A DNA stretch of 64,000 nt from Daucus carota subsp. sativus (taxonomy: Eukaryota > Streptophyta > Magnoliopsida > Apiales > Apiaceae): NCBI RefSeq assembly GCF_001625215.2, contig NC_030385.2, positions 13,571,135-13,635,134 of the forward strand, read 5' to 3'. The notes beneath the pieces were generated by a model, which was not told the origin of the DNA, did not search any database, and saw only the letters and a program-made list of their open reading frames with translations. Positions 11,034-22,202 of this stretch are shown here, one piece after another. Position 1 is the stretch's first letter. Every line of letters starts with the position of its first letter. The position numbers and the translations under genes are program-made.

Positions 11034-14000
11034 ATGAAATGCCCCTACTGCTCGGCGGCGCAACCGCGGAGCGCCACCACACTCTCCGGCCGATTAATCA
11101 GCGAGTGCACATCATGCGGCCGAGTCGTAGAAGAGCGCCAAACTCAATCTCATCATCTCTTCCATCTCCGCGCCCAAGACTACCCACTCAATCTCGTCAC
11201 TTCTGACCTTCCAAACGTCACCACCACTCCCCAGAACGACGTCGTCGAAGAAGACCCGTTCGAACAAACCGGCTTCATCACTTCTTTCTCCACCTGGTCA
11301 CTCGAACCCTACCCGATTTTCACGCAGTCTACCACGTCTTTTTCGGGTCATTTAGCTGAGCTGGAGCGGGTGCTCGAAGCGACGTCGTCTTCGAATTCGA
11401 GCTTGTCGTCTGGGCCTTCTGTTGTGGTTGATAATTTAAGGGCGTATTTGCAGATAATCGATGTGGCTTCGATATTGAGATTGGATAGTGATATATCGGA
11501 ACACGCGTTTCAGTTGTTTAGGGATTGTTCTTCGGCTACTTGTTTGCGGAATCGCAGTGTCGAAGCTCTCGCTACTGCTGCTCTTGTTCAGGCCATTCGC
11601 GAGGCGCAAGAACCTAGAACACTTCAGGTACTTTTTGTCGTAATCATGTGTATATATCTGTTGGTATGTTATATATTTTTCAATGTGTAATGTTTTAGGT
11701 ATACAGTATACTAGCTGATATGCTAAGTTCGGTGGTTATATATTAGTATAGATAATAGATTGGAGGGGAATTAGGACTCGGATGAATGATCTTGGTGAGG
11801 GGAAGATTTAGGAGCGTTCATAAATTGATTATTTGAATGTGAGGAGTTTATGATGTGAACTTGATTGATATCTTTTGTTTGCCGAGATTATTCTTATCTC
11901 GATAATTTAGAAGTTACATTTTTGTAGTCATAAGTGATCCTTAAAATAATCCCGCCGTCTAGTTATCAGTGCTTTCTGTTTCATTTGTGGGAATATGTCC
12001 ACCTATCTTCTTGGGTATTATTAATTGTATTGATCCATTGTCCGATGGCCTCTATTGCTGTATCAAAACTATCATAGTTCACTGCATTTAATGAAATACC
12101 AGCATCATACATCCACCTTGCACAAGCTGTACAAGTCCTGGCCCTTAATTCTTTCATTATGACGTCATTTCCAACTTTCATCCAACGTCCTTATCTGCCC
12201 CTTAAGCTTTTGCACCATTTTTTCAGAATGTGGCCTCAACAATAAATCAAGTGCCCCCTTCTGCTAATTTGAAGTCCAGGTGCAAGATGTCTTTTTGTGA
12301 TGCTCTTTTGCAGAACTTCGGTCTCCTCAAAATCTTTTGAATCTGATCCCAGATTTTACATTGGTGTTTTCTGATCCTCGTTAGCCTGCTTCTTGCTAGC
12401 CATGCACTCTTCAGTCTCTTTTTTCACCTCTGATGGAACTTTTGGACAGCCCTTTGCATTTCTTCGATTTCGAATTACGTGTTCTTTCACTCAGTAAATT
12501 CGACCGGTTGCTTGTTTTCCTTTTTGATGTCATTGGAAGCTGAAATAGTCTTTTTATTTGGACTTTTAAATCTTATTTTCGTTTTTGGTTATACTACTGG
12601 GCCGTAAAATTGACCCAATAACATTAATCATATCATTGTTCGCTATGTTACTCAGACTTGTTACTCAGACTTACGGAGTGTCGGACACGATAGATATCCG
12701 AGTGTCAGACTTGAGAACTTTGAAAATCGTGGATACGGGGATACTATCCTATTTTTGGCCACGAGGACGGGGACACATCATAGTATACTAATTGAAACAA
12801 GTGTGGTAAGTTAGACATCTTACGAAAAAGTAACAATAAAACTCAAATTAGACATGACTTTGTAGGAAATTTTGCAAATTAGGTGTCTTTTGTACTTCAA
12901 ACTCATTCTCGTTTCTTTCTTTTTTCTCACATATTTCATTTGAATTGTAAGTTTGAGTCATATTTGATTTTTAAATTGGTCAAAGTGTCCACATTTTAGT
13001 CAAAGGATCCGACACGAAATAAGTGTCGTGTCCGAGTGTCCGACACTGATACGGCAACCTTAATAGAAGAGTCAAGAGTAACATAGATTGTTCGCTTAGC
13101 TTTACTAAGTACACTTTTCTAATCGCTTAGCGCGCTTTGCGCTTCAAGGCCACGGCACTGGACGGTTGCTGCCTGATATATTAAATTGTATTCGAGATGT
13201 AGAATTTGTGGGATCTAATACTTGTCAGTTATGTGACAATGGGGAGTTTTAGAAATTTTGGCATATATATATGCCGATTAATTAATTTGGTTTCAATTTT
13301 CCAAGCAGGGTAGTCTGTAATTATTGATAACCATATTTAAAAGGATTTGATGTATGTTCTCTATGATGTTACTTTTATGAAGTGCTACTTATGTTGATAG
13401 TTGCAAATTGCATTTTGACAAGAGGTACTCTGGGTATCTGCAAGTAGTTTACTGCTCATACACCAATAGGTGTAAAGTATATTCCCATTTTTTTTTAATG
13501 TAATGAGCCTATCCTCTACTCTCTTCATATTCTAATATGAAAAATATCAAGACCAATCACTAATTCAAAACCAAAAAAGCTGTATGCAGCAGTTCTTAGT
13601 GTAGCTTGCCGTTCTTTTTTCTATGACCTCTATTCTGGGTGTCAATGTATTGCAAGTTTAACTAGCATCATTTCCTTGGATAACTTTTGTTGGCCTTGTC
13701 TAGATAAGCAAAGCCAATAGTTTCACGAAGTCATGATCTGACTACCATAATGTAACAGGAAATCTCCATTGCGGCTAAGCTACCTCAAAAGGAGATTGGG
13801 AAATATATCAAAATACTGGGAGAAGCTCTACAACTAAGTCAGCCTATTAACAGCAATTCCATATCAGTCCATATGCCAAGGTTTTGTACACTCCTTCAAC
13901 TCAACAAATCTGCTCAGGTACATCCTTTCACATTAGTTGTGAACTGCGAATTTTTGTATTTCCTCAATAAAACTTGTGTCGGCTTTATAAACCCCTTCTC

Positions 14001-15107
14001 CAAAAATAGTATGTGTTGCTATATTAAAATAACAATTTAGATGCAAGTGCAAGATTCTCTTGTTTTTTAAATATGTTATGCTTTACATATTCTTTTGTGG
14101 TATAGATATCAAAGATATTCTGACCAATACAATGCTATGATTGTACTAAATTTTATTAGAAAGATGTTTATTTTACTATCTTCTATTTGGAATAGGTGAC
14201 AGGTTCTCTTTGTGCTCTAGTAGTTTTCTCCATCTTCAGACTTTATTTACTTTACTGTTTCAGTCAGTTTTTACCATTTGACATTCCTATAAGTTTGTAA
14301 CACCAACTTGTATGGCATTAATAGGAGCTGGCAACTCACATTGGTGAAGTGGTGATTAATAAATGTTTCTGCACTCGCCGGAATCCTATTAGCATTTCAG
14401 CAGCTGCTATATATTTGGCATGCCAACTGGAAGACAAGCGCAAGACCCAGGCTGAGATATGTAAGGTGACAGGACTCACAGAAGTTACTCTGCGTAAAGT
14501 ATATAAGGAGCTTCTGGAAAATTGGGATGATCTTCTTCCCTCTAATTATACTCCTGCCGTCCCTCCAGAAAAAGCATTTCCTACGGCTACAATTTCCTCA
14601 GGTCGTACAACTCCTAGATCTGAATATGTGGAAGGGAGCTCTTTGGACAAGGACAAGCAGCCTAATGTTAAGCCAATTGATATCTCGGAGGCATTTCTTC
14701 ATATCAGTGGCAAAGAGGACATTGAAAGTAAAGATAATGCATATGGGAGTTACAGCCCTTCATTGCAGCAGACACCAGCTTTCTGGAAGCTTCAAGTTCC
14801 ATCTGGGACTTGCCGAAAACCTGCCGAAGAGAAGAATGAAATTTTGACTCACGAGATGGATTGTGATAAACCGTCCAAGTTGGAAAACTTAGAGAAAAAG
14901 GTAGTGTCTTCATGGCAAAGCCAGTTTTCTTCAAACCCAGCAGTAAATGCCAGTTCCATGACCTTCCCAGTTCGGTCACCTGTACCAGCAGGGAATACTC
15001 CGTCTCAGAGAGTTTTACAAATTCCAAAGTTTAATCCAGGTATTTCAGAACTTGGAATTTTAAATGGAAATGAAATTAAAAAGGTCCACCAGAATGGTAA
15101 TCCTTAA
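11034..15107 (+). CDS. PTF2: Plant-specific TFIIB-related protein (PTF2/pBrp2-like), 3 exons, 511 aa
   Basis: Exons are 11034-11627, 13759-13917 and 14325-15107, all joined in phase 0 at GT-AG borders; the product is 511 residues. The N-terminus is a TFIIB-type zinc ribbon with C3-x2-C6 and C25-x2-C28 (CPYC, CTSC). It is followed by the motif-rich linker GFITSFSTWSLEP and two cyclin-like folds (roughly residues 95-190 and 195-310, with FRDCSSATCLRNRSVEALAT and NPISISAAAIYLACQLEDK). The last 190 residues are a low-conservation tail. The protein closely resembles Arabidopsis PTF2 (pBrp2/MEE12 group), a plant-only relative of TFIIB/BRF needed in pollen and embryo sac. It probably assists polymerase loading in the nucleus. 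An upstream in-frame extension to 10977 exists, but the ATG at 11034 puts the zinc ribbon at the protein start as in the family. Confidence 0.93.
11981..12500 (-). pseudogene. hAT transposase fragment in intron 1 of the PTF2-like gene
   Basis: The minus strand reads CARWMYDAGISLNAVNYDSF followed by AIEAIGQW. This matches the segment of plant hAT/BED-finger transposases that reads ARWFYDAGIPFNAV in intact copies (DUF659-type proteins). Flanking sequence to about 12500 continues in broken frames. Only a short piece of the transposase survives, and its ends were not found. It enlarges a 2.1-kb intron. Confidence 0.65.
12646..13062. mobile_element. Probable MITE with GTGTCGGACAC-type ends, intronic
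   Basis: AGTGTCGGACACGATA near 12677 is mirrored by the complement of GTGTCCGACACTGATACGG near 13035-13056, and further GTGTCCGAGTGTC-like strings lie beside each copy. The two ends could pair. I could not see a target duplication, so limits are approximate. It lies in intron 1 of the PTF2-like gene. Confidence 0.4.
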
Positions 15108-15600
15108 GACCAGTATATGCTTGTGTAGTAGATGTTAGATGTATGCATAATTAAATCATCTGAACTTTACTTTTGGTTTAAACCAAGGCATCGACTTTCG
15201 CTAATATTATGCTCATGAGTGGAAAATGGGATTCTTGCTGTATTTGTACAGTGATAGTCGTAGATTAATGTCATGGAGAATCAGTTATTTGCTCTGTATT
15301 TTATTTTTCTTATATAGCAAGCACCCGTTTTTGTGCTTGGCTTTTCTGGCTATATCTGGGATTTACAGAAAATGGTCCAGTAATTACAGATATTAGATAT
15401 CCGAAAGAAAGAGTAAGAACATAAGGATGTTACTGGAGCCACAACTTCTAATACATAATTTTTACAGAAAATTAGCTAGTTACTCTTCGATATCTGATCT
15501 ATCATAATATGTATACTTATGTAGTGCTTACGTTTTTCTAATATTTGTAGTGTGGCCTCACAGGGAAATACTATTAAGTTACAAAATACAAATTATCATG
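15108..15600. other. 3' flank of the PTF2-like gene
   Basis: This is the presumed 3' UTR and AT-rich intergenic sequence. There is no open frame of interest and no repeat that I recognise. Confidence 0.5.
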
Positions 15601-15962
15601 CAAGTGGTAAGACGACGGTTTACAACTCTTACATTGATAGAAATATTCATATGTTAACTTTATAAACTTGGACTATATAACCAAGTTAGTAGCATCAGTT
15701 GAACTGTTCGAAATATTAGGAAAGCTTGAGTGTTTTGAGAGTTCTAGTGTTGAACCTGCAGCTGAGAATTGTAAAAGATTCACAGATTCTTCTTAATATA
15801 TTTTCACGGGTGGATAAAACAATCCACCCGTATTTTTAAATACTTGGTGTTTATCTCTTCTGCAATTTGTTTGTGCTTTGATTCTTGAATCTTTTAAGTT
15901 TTTGAAAAATTGTATTCAACCCCCCTTCTACAATCTTTCTGTTAGCTTTGTGTAAAATAACA
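15600..15962 (+). mobile_element. Copia LTR 3' end, truncated
   Basis: The last 55 bases (TTGTATTCAACCCCCCTTCT, then ATAACA) align with the end of the Copia LTR at 7165-7233 (TTGTATACAAGCCCGCTTCT, then ATAACA). The orientation is plus. The LTR start is missing, and the left limit here is approximate. Its right tip is joined directly to a PPR gene fragment. Confidence 0.6.
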
Positions 15963-16504
15963 ACGTCCAACGCCTCATCAATATCTTGTTTCCCACAATA
16001 CCCTCTAATCAATGTCGTGTAAGTAACAACATTAGGTTTCAAATTCAAATCCCCACTCTTTTTCACCATGCCCTTCACTACATTATGCGCGACTTTCATC
16101 TTCCCAACCCTGCACAATCCTTCCACAAGTGTATTATACGTAACAACATCCGCATTATGCGCGACTTTCACCTTCCCAACCCTGCACAATTCATCCACAA
16201 GTGTATTATACATAACAACATCCGGTTGACAACCACTCTTCATCGTCTCATTAAAAAACCTAAACCCTTCATCCACCTTCCCATTCCTACAAAATCTTTT
16301 GATCAAAATATTAAAAGTAAAATTATAAGGCGTAACGCCATACGTCTTAAGCATTTCATCAAACAGCTTATGCACCATCCTAATTCGACCTCGGGTCATC
16401 AAAATCACAAAAAAACTATTAAATGTATAAATTGAAGGGAACACCCCAACTGATTTCATCTTCTCAAAAAGCTGAATAGACTCACTAAAAAGCTCGGTAT
16501 TCAC
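15963..16504 (-). pseudogene. Pentatricopeptide repeat (PPR) protein fragment
   Basis: About 180 residues on the minus strand form roughly five P-class PPR motifs. The recurring core is TYNTLVxGLCRVGKMKVAHN, with others such as TFNILIKRFCRNGKVDEGFR and YTTLIRGYCGKQDIDEALDV. Intact members of this RNA-binding family, usually targeted to mitochondria or plastids, have 10-20 motifs and an organelle transit peptide. Both ends of this piece are cut off by Copia LTR sequence: the downstream frame runs into the LTR at 15962 and the upstream end stops a few bases short of the LTR starting at 16509. One motif pair is nearly identical (CRVGKVKVAHNADVVTYNTL region), so there was a recent internal duplication. 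It is a broken fragment with no promoter or start of its own. Confidence 0.85.
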
Positions 16505-16508
16505 ATAG

Positions 16509-17226
16509 TGTTGGAAACAAATATAACGAAATTATTTAGTATAACAAACACACACTTTATATCAAAACCACACAATAGAGTTACAATATAAGCTACATCT
16601 TTTTCTTTCCAACAGAAAATTAGAGCTTTAGCTCTTCTTTTTCTTTGCTTTCTATTTCACTCGGTTACAACTTGATGTTATGTAAATGCTCTTGAGCCGT
16701 GTTTTTTATATAGACTTCAAAACACATGCATAGCTCAGCTCTTGCATCACCTATCATTTATTTCCTTATTTTCTGGACAACCTTGCATCTAATAGCCTAC
16801 CTTGAATCCAGGAGGAGCTGTCGTAGTTTCTTTTATCGATCGATAATATATTTGAACTCCTTCCTTGATTACCAATTGATGTGTAGATGTAGCGATTGAT
16901 AAACTCACTAAATAGCCATTGATACTTCATGACTAACGATCGATTTTCACTTCACTTGGATAGATTACATGACATCAAATATTTACAATTATGTCACCCT
17001 ATCTATACATCCATTGATAGATCAACTGCTAATCCGAAGGTATACATTATTAACATATCAATTGCTATGATGCTCCAGTTTTGTTACAGTACCACATCAT
17101 CTGTTGATGAGTGAATCTGATCAATTGCTACTGCCTTAGCATGCTAGCAATTGATCAGCTACATTTTGTTTTATTCTAAGTAAGAATAAAACACTTTGTA
17201 TCATCAAGCATCACATATTCCTAACA
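16509..17226 (-). mobile_element. Copia LTR, minus orientation, apparently solo
   Basis: On the minus strand it starts TGTTAGGAATATGTGATGCT and ends TTTGTTTCCAACA, a TG...CA LTR of about 718 bp. A TATA-like TATATAAAAAA lies near 16708-16720. Its start matches the LTR that begins at 1488. No primer site or gag is adjacent, so it looks solo. The expected 5-bp flanking repeat is not present (CATAG on one side, AATTT on the other), which suggests later recombination. Confidence 0.7.
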
Positions 17227-17763
17227 AATTTTATGATTTCTGACCTCAATTTATAGGTGTTGATTTGAGAAAAGACCAACTTATTAATTTTTTCTCTGTT
17301 TTTGATATACATCATTTCCAAAAATATGGTCATACTCTTGGAAAAAAAATAAGTCTTTCTCCGGTATCAAAATAATTGAAAAAAAGTTTCAAATTCTGAT
17401 TTGATATTTATTAAGGTAGCTAGTTTTTATTTTTGATAAATTGAAAAAGGTAGTTTTGAAACTTTCTTTCAATATATCCGAAACTAAAAAAGGTAATTTT
17501 TATGTTTGATATTTTTAAAATTAAAATCATAATTTAAAACTTTATTATAATAATTTTGATACTAAAAAAGATAGGTAGATTTTATTTTTGATATTTTAAA
17601 AAAGATAGTTATGAAACTTATTCTAATATATCCGAAACTAAAAAGGTACTTTTTATTTTTAATATTTTTCATCCAAAAATTCTAGAAAATTAGAAAAATA
17701 GAATGGAGCTATCTGAGGGAAAAATAGAATGGAGCTATATGAGCTATCTGAGAAAATAAAATT
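17227..17763. repeat. AT-rich stretch with a degenerate direct repeat of about 150 bp
   Basis: The block around 17410-17520 (TATATCCGAAACTAAAAA, then a T-rich part) recurs at about 17560-17680 with many differences. No coding potential. Confidence 0.45.
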
Positions 17764-17995
17764 TTGATATTTGAAATTTTTATACACAAAAAGAAAATCT
17801 CAAAAATAGGTTACTGAACTATGTTTTAGAGCCTTAAAATGTGTGTCGAGTAGTGAAAAAAAACTGTAAAGTATGTTTTTATAATTTGGCCTTTTCATTT
17901 GTGATCAAATTATCTACATATATAAGCATGATTTGATTTTTTGCATGAAATGAACAGAGGGTCACTTTGCACTCGCCAACGTCTCAAGTCAGGGT
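17764..17995 (+). repeat. Dispersed repeat, copy 1
   Basis: About 230 bp here is closely similar to 50428-50655 in the same orientation (shared blocks include ATTTGGCCTTTTCATTTGTG and ACTTTGCACTCG). It has no coding frame, and its class is unknown. Confidence 0.7.
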
Positions 17996-18449
17996 CGAGG
18001 TAACATTAATATGATGGTTTTCTAATTTTAAATAAGTTTAGCATCGGTCCAAAATCTTTAATACCTCTCAATCCTTTATATTATTTTTGTTAAACAAGAT
18101 ATAATTTTATATATTTTTTGTTTTTTTGACAAGTCGATAATTATATTAAAGGAGACAATTCATTTCATAGAATTCATTACATAAAATTGGTAATCTATTC
18201 CGACAAACATACATTTAATTTAACTTCTCTAAACTCCAAAAACCAATCTAAGTACATTTAATTCAAAGCTTTAAATCAGTGGTTTTTGAGAAGTGACTCC
18301 TCTCCGGATTGTCGATGAGGAGGTCTTGAAAATCCAAAAGAAAGGCTATTTGGATGTGAAGACGTGGTTGACTCTTGTTGTTCACATGCACTTTAACTTT
18401 ATATATTTCGTGAGCCACATCTGACAATAACTTTATGGCAGCCATATTA

Positions 18450-19068
18450 GAGCATCTGTAGTGCAGGTTGTTTGGATTGTTGCTAGGTGAACTGCCTGGT
18501 GTTTGTAGATTGTTTGAGCTTTCGAGCAACATGGTTGCTAGACTTTGACAATAAAAAGTTGCTCACTGCAAGCAACGTTGTTTGCTGCATACATATTACT
18601 CCCTCCGTCCCATTTTAACTGCTTTTGACTTTTTTACACGTATTTTAAAGTGTTAAAAAAATCACATTTAAATATAATTATTCTTTATAAAATTTATATC
18701 AAATAAAAGTTTAGAATCTAAACTTTTATTTGATATAAGAATTGAATTTTTTTATTAAGCGTAGACATTATCTTTTTACACCTCAATATACGTGTTAAAA
18801 AGTCAAACATCAGTTAAAATGGGACAGAGGGAGTATTATTTTATTATTATGACTTTACATTACAATCTACAACTACATTTTGTGTATTAAATAATTAAAC
18901 ATCAGTAATTCGGTGGCATCAGGCAACATCATGAGTTGTTTAGCATTGGACTGTTTTTATCCCAGGTTGTTTAAATTTGAGGTGGATGAAAGAGGAAGTT
19001 AAAATAGTCATATATTAAGTTATGTGGTAAAATCTAACAACTTGTTGTTGTTAGCATTGTGGATGCTC
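18450..19068. mobile_element. Tourist-like (PIF/Harbinger) MITE carrying a nested Stowaway
   Basis: The ends GAGCATCTGTAGTGC and (reverse) GAGCATCCACAATGC are inverted repeats. The 3-bp duplication TTA at 18447-18449 and 19069-19071 is diagnostic of PIF/Harbinger. Without the Stowaway inside, the element is about 382 bp. It sits in coding sequence of the pseudogene on the minus strand; ignoring it and one TTA copy, the frame is continuous across the site. Confidence 0.88.
18599..18833. mobile_element. Stowaway MITE, 235 bp, nested
   Basis: The ends are CTCCCTCCGTCCCATTTTAA and TTAAAATGGGACAGAGGGAG, with TA on both sides (18597-18598 and 18834-18835). It is nested in the Tourist-like MITE, so it is the younger of the two. 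Confidence 0.95.
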
Positions 19069-19318
19069 TTAGTGAACCCATCCGAACTCTTCACTTTCAG
19101 TGCAAGTCGCTGTTTAAACTTGTCGAAAAGTCGAATCAAACTAAAATCACCATCTTTGGAAAGAAATTTGGAAGCTAAGTTGACTACATCAATGCAGTAG
19201 TTTGGGTTGAGTATTTTCTTTTGATATATGTTATGCTTTATATTTTCATACATCACAAACTTTTTTCTTGGTCCGGATCATTTGATCAATTTGAGAATAT
19301 ATTTCTTTAGTAGCAGCT

Positions 19319-19890
19319 TCCTCATTTGTAAGTAAGATCAGCTTGCCCTCAACAACATTACATGGCCACACACCATGTAGATAAAATTTAGGCAATGCCA
19401 CCCCATCTTCCACGTAATGCGTGAAAACAATTAACGGTAAATTGACAACTCATCAGTAAAATAGAGATCTGAAAATAAATAATTTATTTAAATCAAAACA
19501 TGTATGTGTCCGTTTTATTCTTCAAAACTTTCATTTTTTTTCCATGACAAAATAAAAGTTTTTCAATATGAAAATAAGAAAGTAAAACAACATACTTCAA
19601 TAGAAGGACATATTTCCTCATTTGTAAGTAAGATTAGCTTGCCCTCAACAACATTACATTTAAAATTTAGGCAATGTCCCCCATCTTCCACGTAATGCGT
19701 GAAAACAATTAAACGGTAAATTGGCAACTCATCAGTAAAATAGAGACCTGCAAAATAAATAATTTATTTAAATCAAAACATGTATGTGTTCGTTTTATTT
19801 TTCAAAACTTTCATTTTTTTTCCATGAAAAAATAAAAGTTTTTCAATATGAAAATACTAAAGTAAAAAAACATACTTCAATAGAAACTTA
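19319..19890. repeat. Tandem duplication of an exon-containing unit of about 290 bp
   Basis: Copy 1 (19319-19614) and copy 2 (19615-about 19890) start with TCCTCATTTGTAAGTAAGAT and stay aligned through the exon-like part and the AT-rich intron that follows. Copy 2 lacks the segment around CATGGCCACACACCATGTAG. A fragment of a third copy may begin near 19890. Confidence 0.85.
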
Positions 19891-20077
19891 TTTTTTTTCC
19901 ATGACAAAACAAAAGAAAAAAAAGTAAAAATATACTTGATGAACCGGAGACAACCATCCGAGTTGAGAGAGTTGGTGTCATCACCTTGAGATGAGCGAGA
20001 AAGTTCACATTGGACGGAAAACTCATCTTTCCGGCCTGGGTTGAGATAGAGTCGAGATTGTTCATTGGTGCTGTCAT

Positions 20078-21241
20078 CTTGAGAGAGATGAAGAACCGGA
20101 ACTTGAGTTAAGAGAGAGTCGATAAATCACTTGTTCATTGGTGTTGTCATCTTGAGAAAGACACGAGGAACACTCTTGTTTTTTATTGGTGAAAAAATGG
20201 GACGAGTTTGAACATTAGCTATGGTATTCCCTGGATAGTGAGATATAAATGTAGAGGAAGTTTGGAGAAAAAGTTGAAGTTGAAGATTTGTTTTGTGAAT
20301 GTGTGTATAGCTATATAGCAGGATACAAAACTCTACATACTCTGTTTGGAAGGTGGCTGGTTCATGGCAATGCATATGTATGTTTAATCAAATTTGATAA
20401 TGTATGTCTGCTGTAGTTACTATATGCTTTACTTGTTAGTGATCAAGCATCTTCTGCAGCGTTTTTTTAGGGCATGCAAACTTAAGCTAGTGATTATATA
20501 TGAGAATAAACTTAAGCTACTGATTATCTTAAGCATCTTCGCAAAACAGAAATAAATAATTTAAACTGATCATCATATGAGAATTATGTTTTTCTTCATT
20601 TATAAATCCATTTACGTACCACTGATTTTTTAATCTTCTAACGGTACATTTTTCTATTTTACTTATTTCTTACTATAATATTTATCACAATATAATTCTT
20701 TTTTCTTGTGTACCTCAGAACTAACATTCGATATGTTTAACATTGAAAATACTATCACAATTTTTCATCAAATTACCCACATATACAACCAGCTGTTTTG
20801 TTATTATTACCATGCATAAGATATGTTTGCTTTTAAAGTTTTAACTGAGTTCTAATTCGTGCCATAATTTATAATAGTTGTTATTTTATCGTATATATTT
20901 AAATTTTATGATTTTTTGTGATCATAAAATCTTATAAAATAATGTGGTGTTAAATTTTTTTTTATTTGAACCTGGAGAAGTTCTTGATGGTTAACCCCCA
21001 CCAAATGTCTAAATAAGATTACGCCGAAAATATATTTTTAGTGAAATTGTTTAAATATTTCTTTTACAGGTTATAATTTAAGAACACTTGTAAGCAGAAA
21101 TATCAAATTTTTCCTAATTTTTAATGTTTCGAGTTAATAGATAATAAAAAAATTATCGAAAGGTCCCAATCGAACAACCAACTCGGTCTATTGACCCAAC
21201 TCGACTTTCATGTTTCAGATTTAATTGTATAATAATATATA
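20078..21241. other. AT-rich intergenic sequence
   Basis: The first part (to about 20170) is a partial duplication of the pseudogene's start region: TTCATTGGTG(C/T)TGTCATCTTGAGA occurs at 20060 and 20130. The rest has no gene or repeat that I can support. Confidence 0.4.
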
Positions 21242-21487
21242 GGGGCCGTTTGGGTGAGCTTAAAATAAGTACTTATTGCTTAAAATAAATAAGTGGAGTA
21301 GAAGTTAGAAGCAAGATAAGACTTATAAGTGATTAAAGTGTTTGGGAAATAAGTAGAAGTCCTGAAACAAAAGCTAGCATTCCTAGCTTTTTATAAGTGC
21401 TTCTTGATTTTTTACACAAACGGTACGAATAAGTGCTTCTAACTTATAAGCCGAGAAGTCCGGCTTAAATTGGGTTGCCAAACACCC
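21242..21487. mobile_element. Short hAT-like MITE, about 246 bp
   Basis: The ends GGGGCCGTTTGGGTGAGCTT and the complement of TTGGGTTGCCAAACACCC form GGG...CCGTTTGG-type inverted repeats common in plant hAT-derived MITEs. The interior repeats AATAAGTGCTTCT and ACTTATAAG strings in both directions. The 8-bp duplication is not clear because the flanks are AT repeats. Confidence 0.55.
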
Positions 21488-21600
21488 ACATAATATAATA
21501 TGGATTTATAATGTTACTTGTAAAGTGAGGCTATTTGAATATTTTAAGTTAATGTTGATATATTTTAGTTGAAAAATATCGCCGATTATTTATTAATTTT

Positions 21601-21606
<6 letters not shown>

Positions 21607-21665
<59 letters not shown>
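21607..21665. repeat. (TA)n microsatellite
   Basis: Near-perfect TA tract forming the left flank of the 4.8-kb element. Confidence 0.95.
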
Positions 21666-21668
<3 letters not shown>

Positions 21669-22202
21669 AGCTATTCTAGTACAAACTCAACTAATCTAGA
21701 AACCTACAAACCTGGTCCGATCCAATAGCAAAGCCCAGTCCAATAAACATATTATAACACCGCCCAGTCCATCATACAAAACATCCGCCAGTCAGACAAA
21801 TTTAATATAATAGTTAGATATACCTATACATACATTACAGTGACGCTGCTTTTGCTCTCGCACTGTTCATCTTCCTCAAAACAAAAGGTACGAATAGCAT
21901 TTTCTTTCAATTACTCACTGATTTCTTCGTGTATTTGATACAACGGTTCAATTTCATAGCGAAATCGAGCACCGAAGTCGAGCAATGAATTAAGCAAAAT
22001 CAGTTTCAAAAATCTTCAAAAGGTACATTCCTATGCTTTTTTAGTGATTTAAGTGAATAAATCTTTCGTAGTGATTGCATGTCAGTATAATGATGATTCC
22101 TAGGGTTTATTTTTGATTTTTGACAAAAGCTAACTGTTCATTTTAATGTTTCTCTATGACAGCAGGTAAATCTTATTTATTTCATAGTGAAGGCATAATT
22201 TA

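Larger units (their letters stand above)
18263..20077 (-). pseudogene. Unrecognised multi-exon plant gene, broken
   Basis: A plausible first exon at 20077-19936 begins MTAPMNNLDSISTQAGKMSF and ends at a GT donor in phase 1. It joins in frame to the block reading SLYFTDELPIYRLIVFTHYV (acceptor near 19750). That block exists twice in tandem (19615-19890 and 19319-19614). The upstream copy has an internal deletion, and the other has a one-base loss that creates a stop. Further coding (FLSKDGDFSLIRLFDKFKQR) continues after another frameshift to 19072, where a Tourist MITE interrupts. The frame then resumes as MAAIKLLSDVAHEIYKVKVH and runs to 18263. The pattern is a real gene that decayed. I do not recognise the family and assign no function. 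Confidence 0.55.

Noticed and set aside
13105-13170. AGCGCGCTTTGCGCTTCAAGG block as a separate element
   Set aside because: Self-complementary bits are visible but no ends or duplication, so no call was made.
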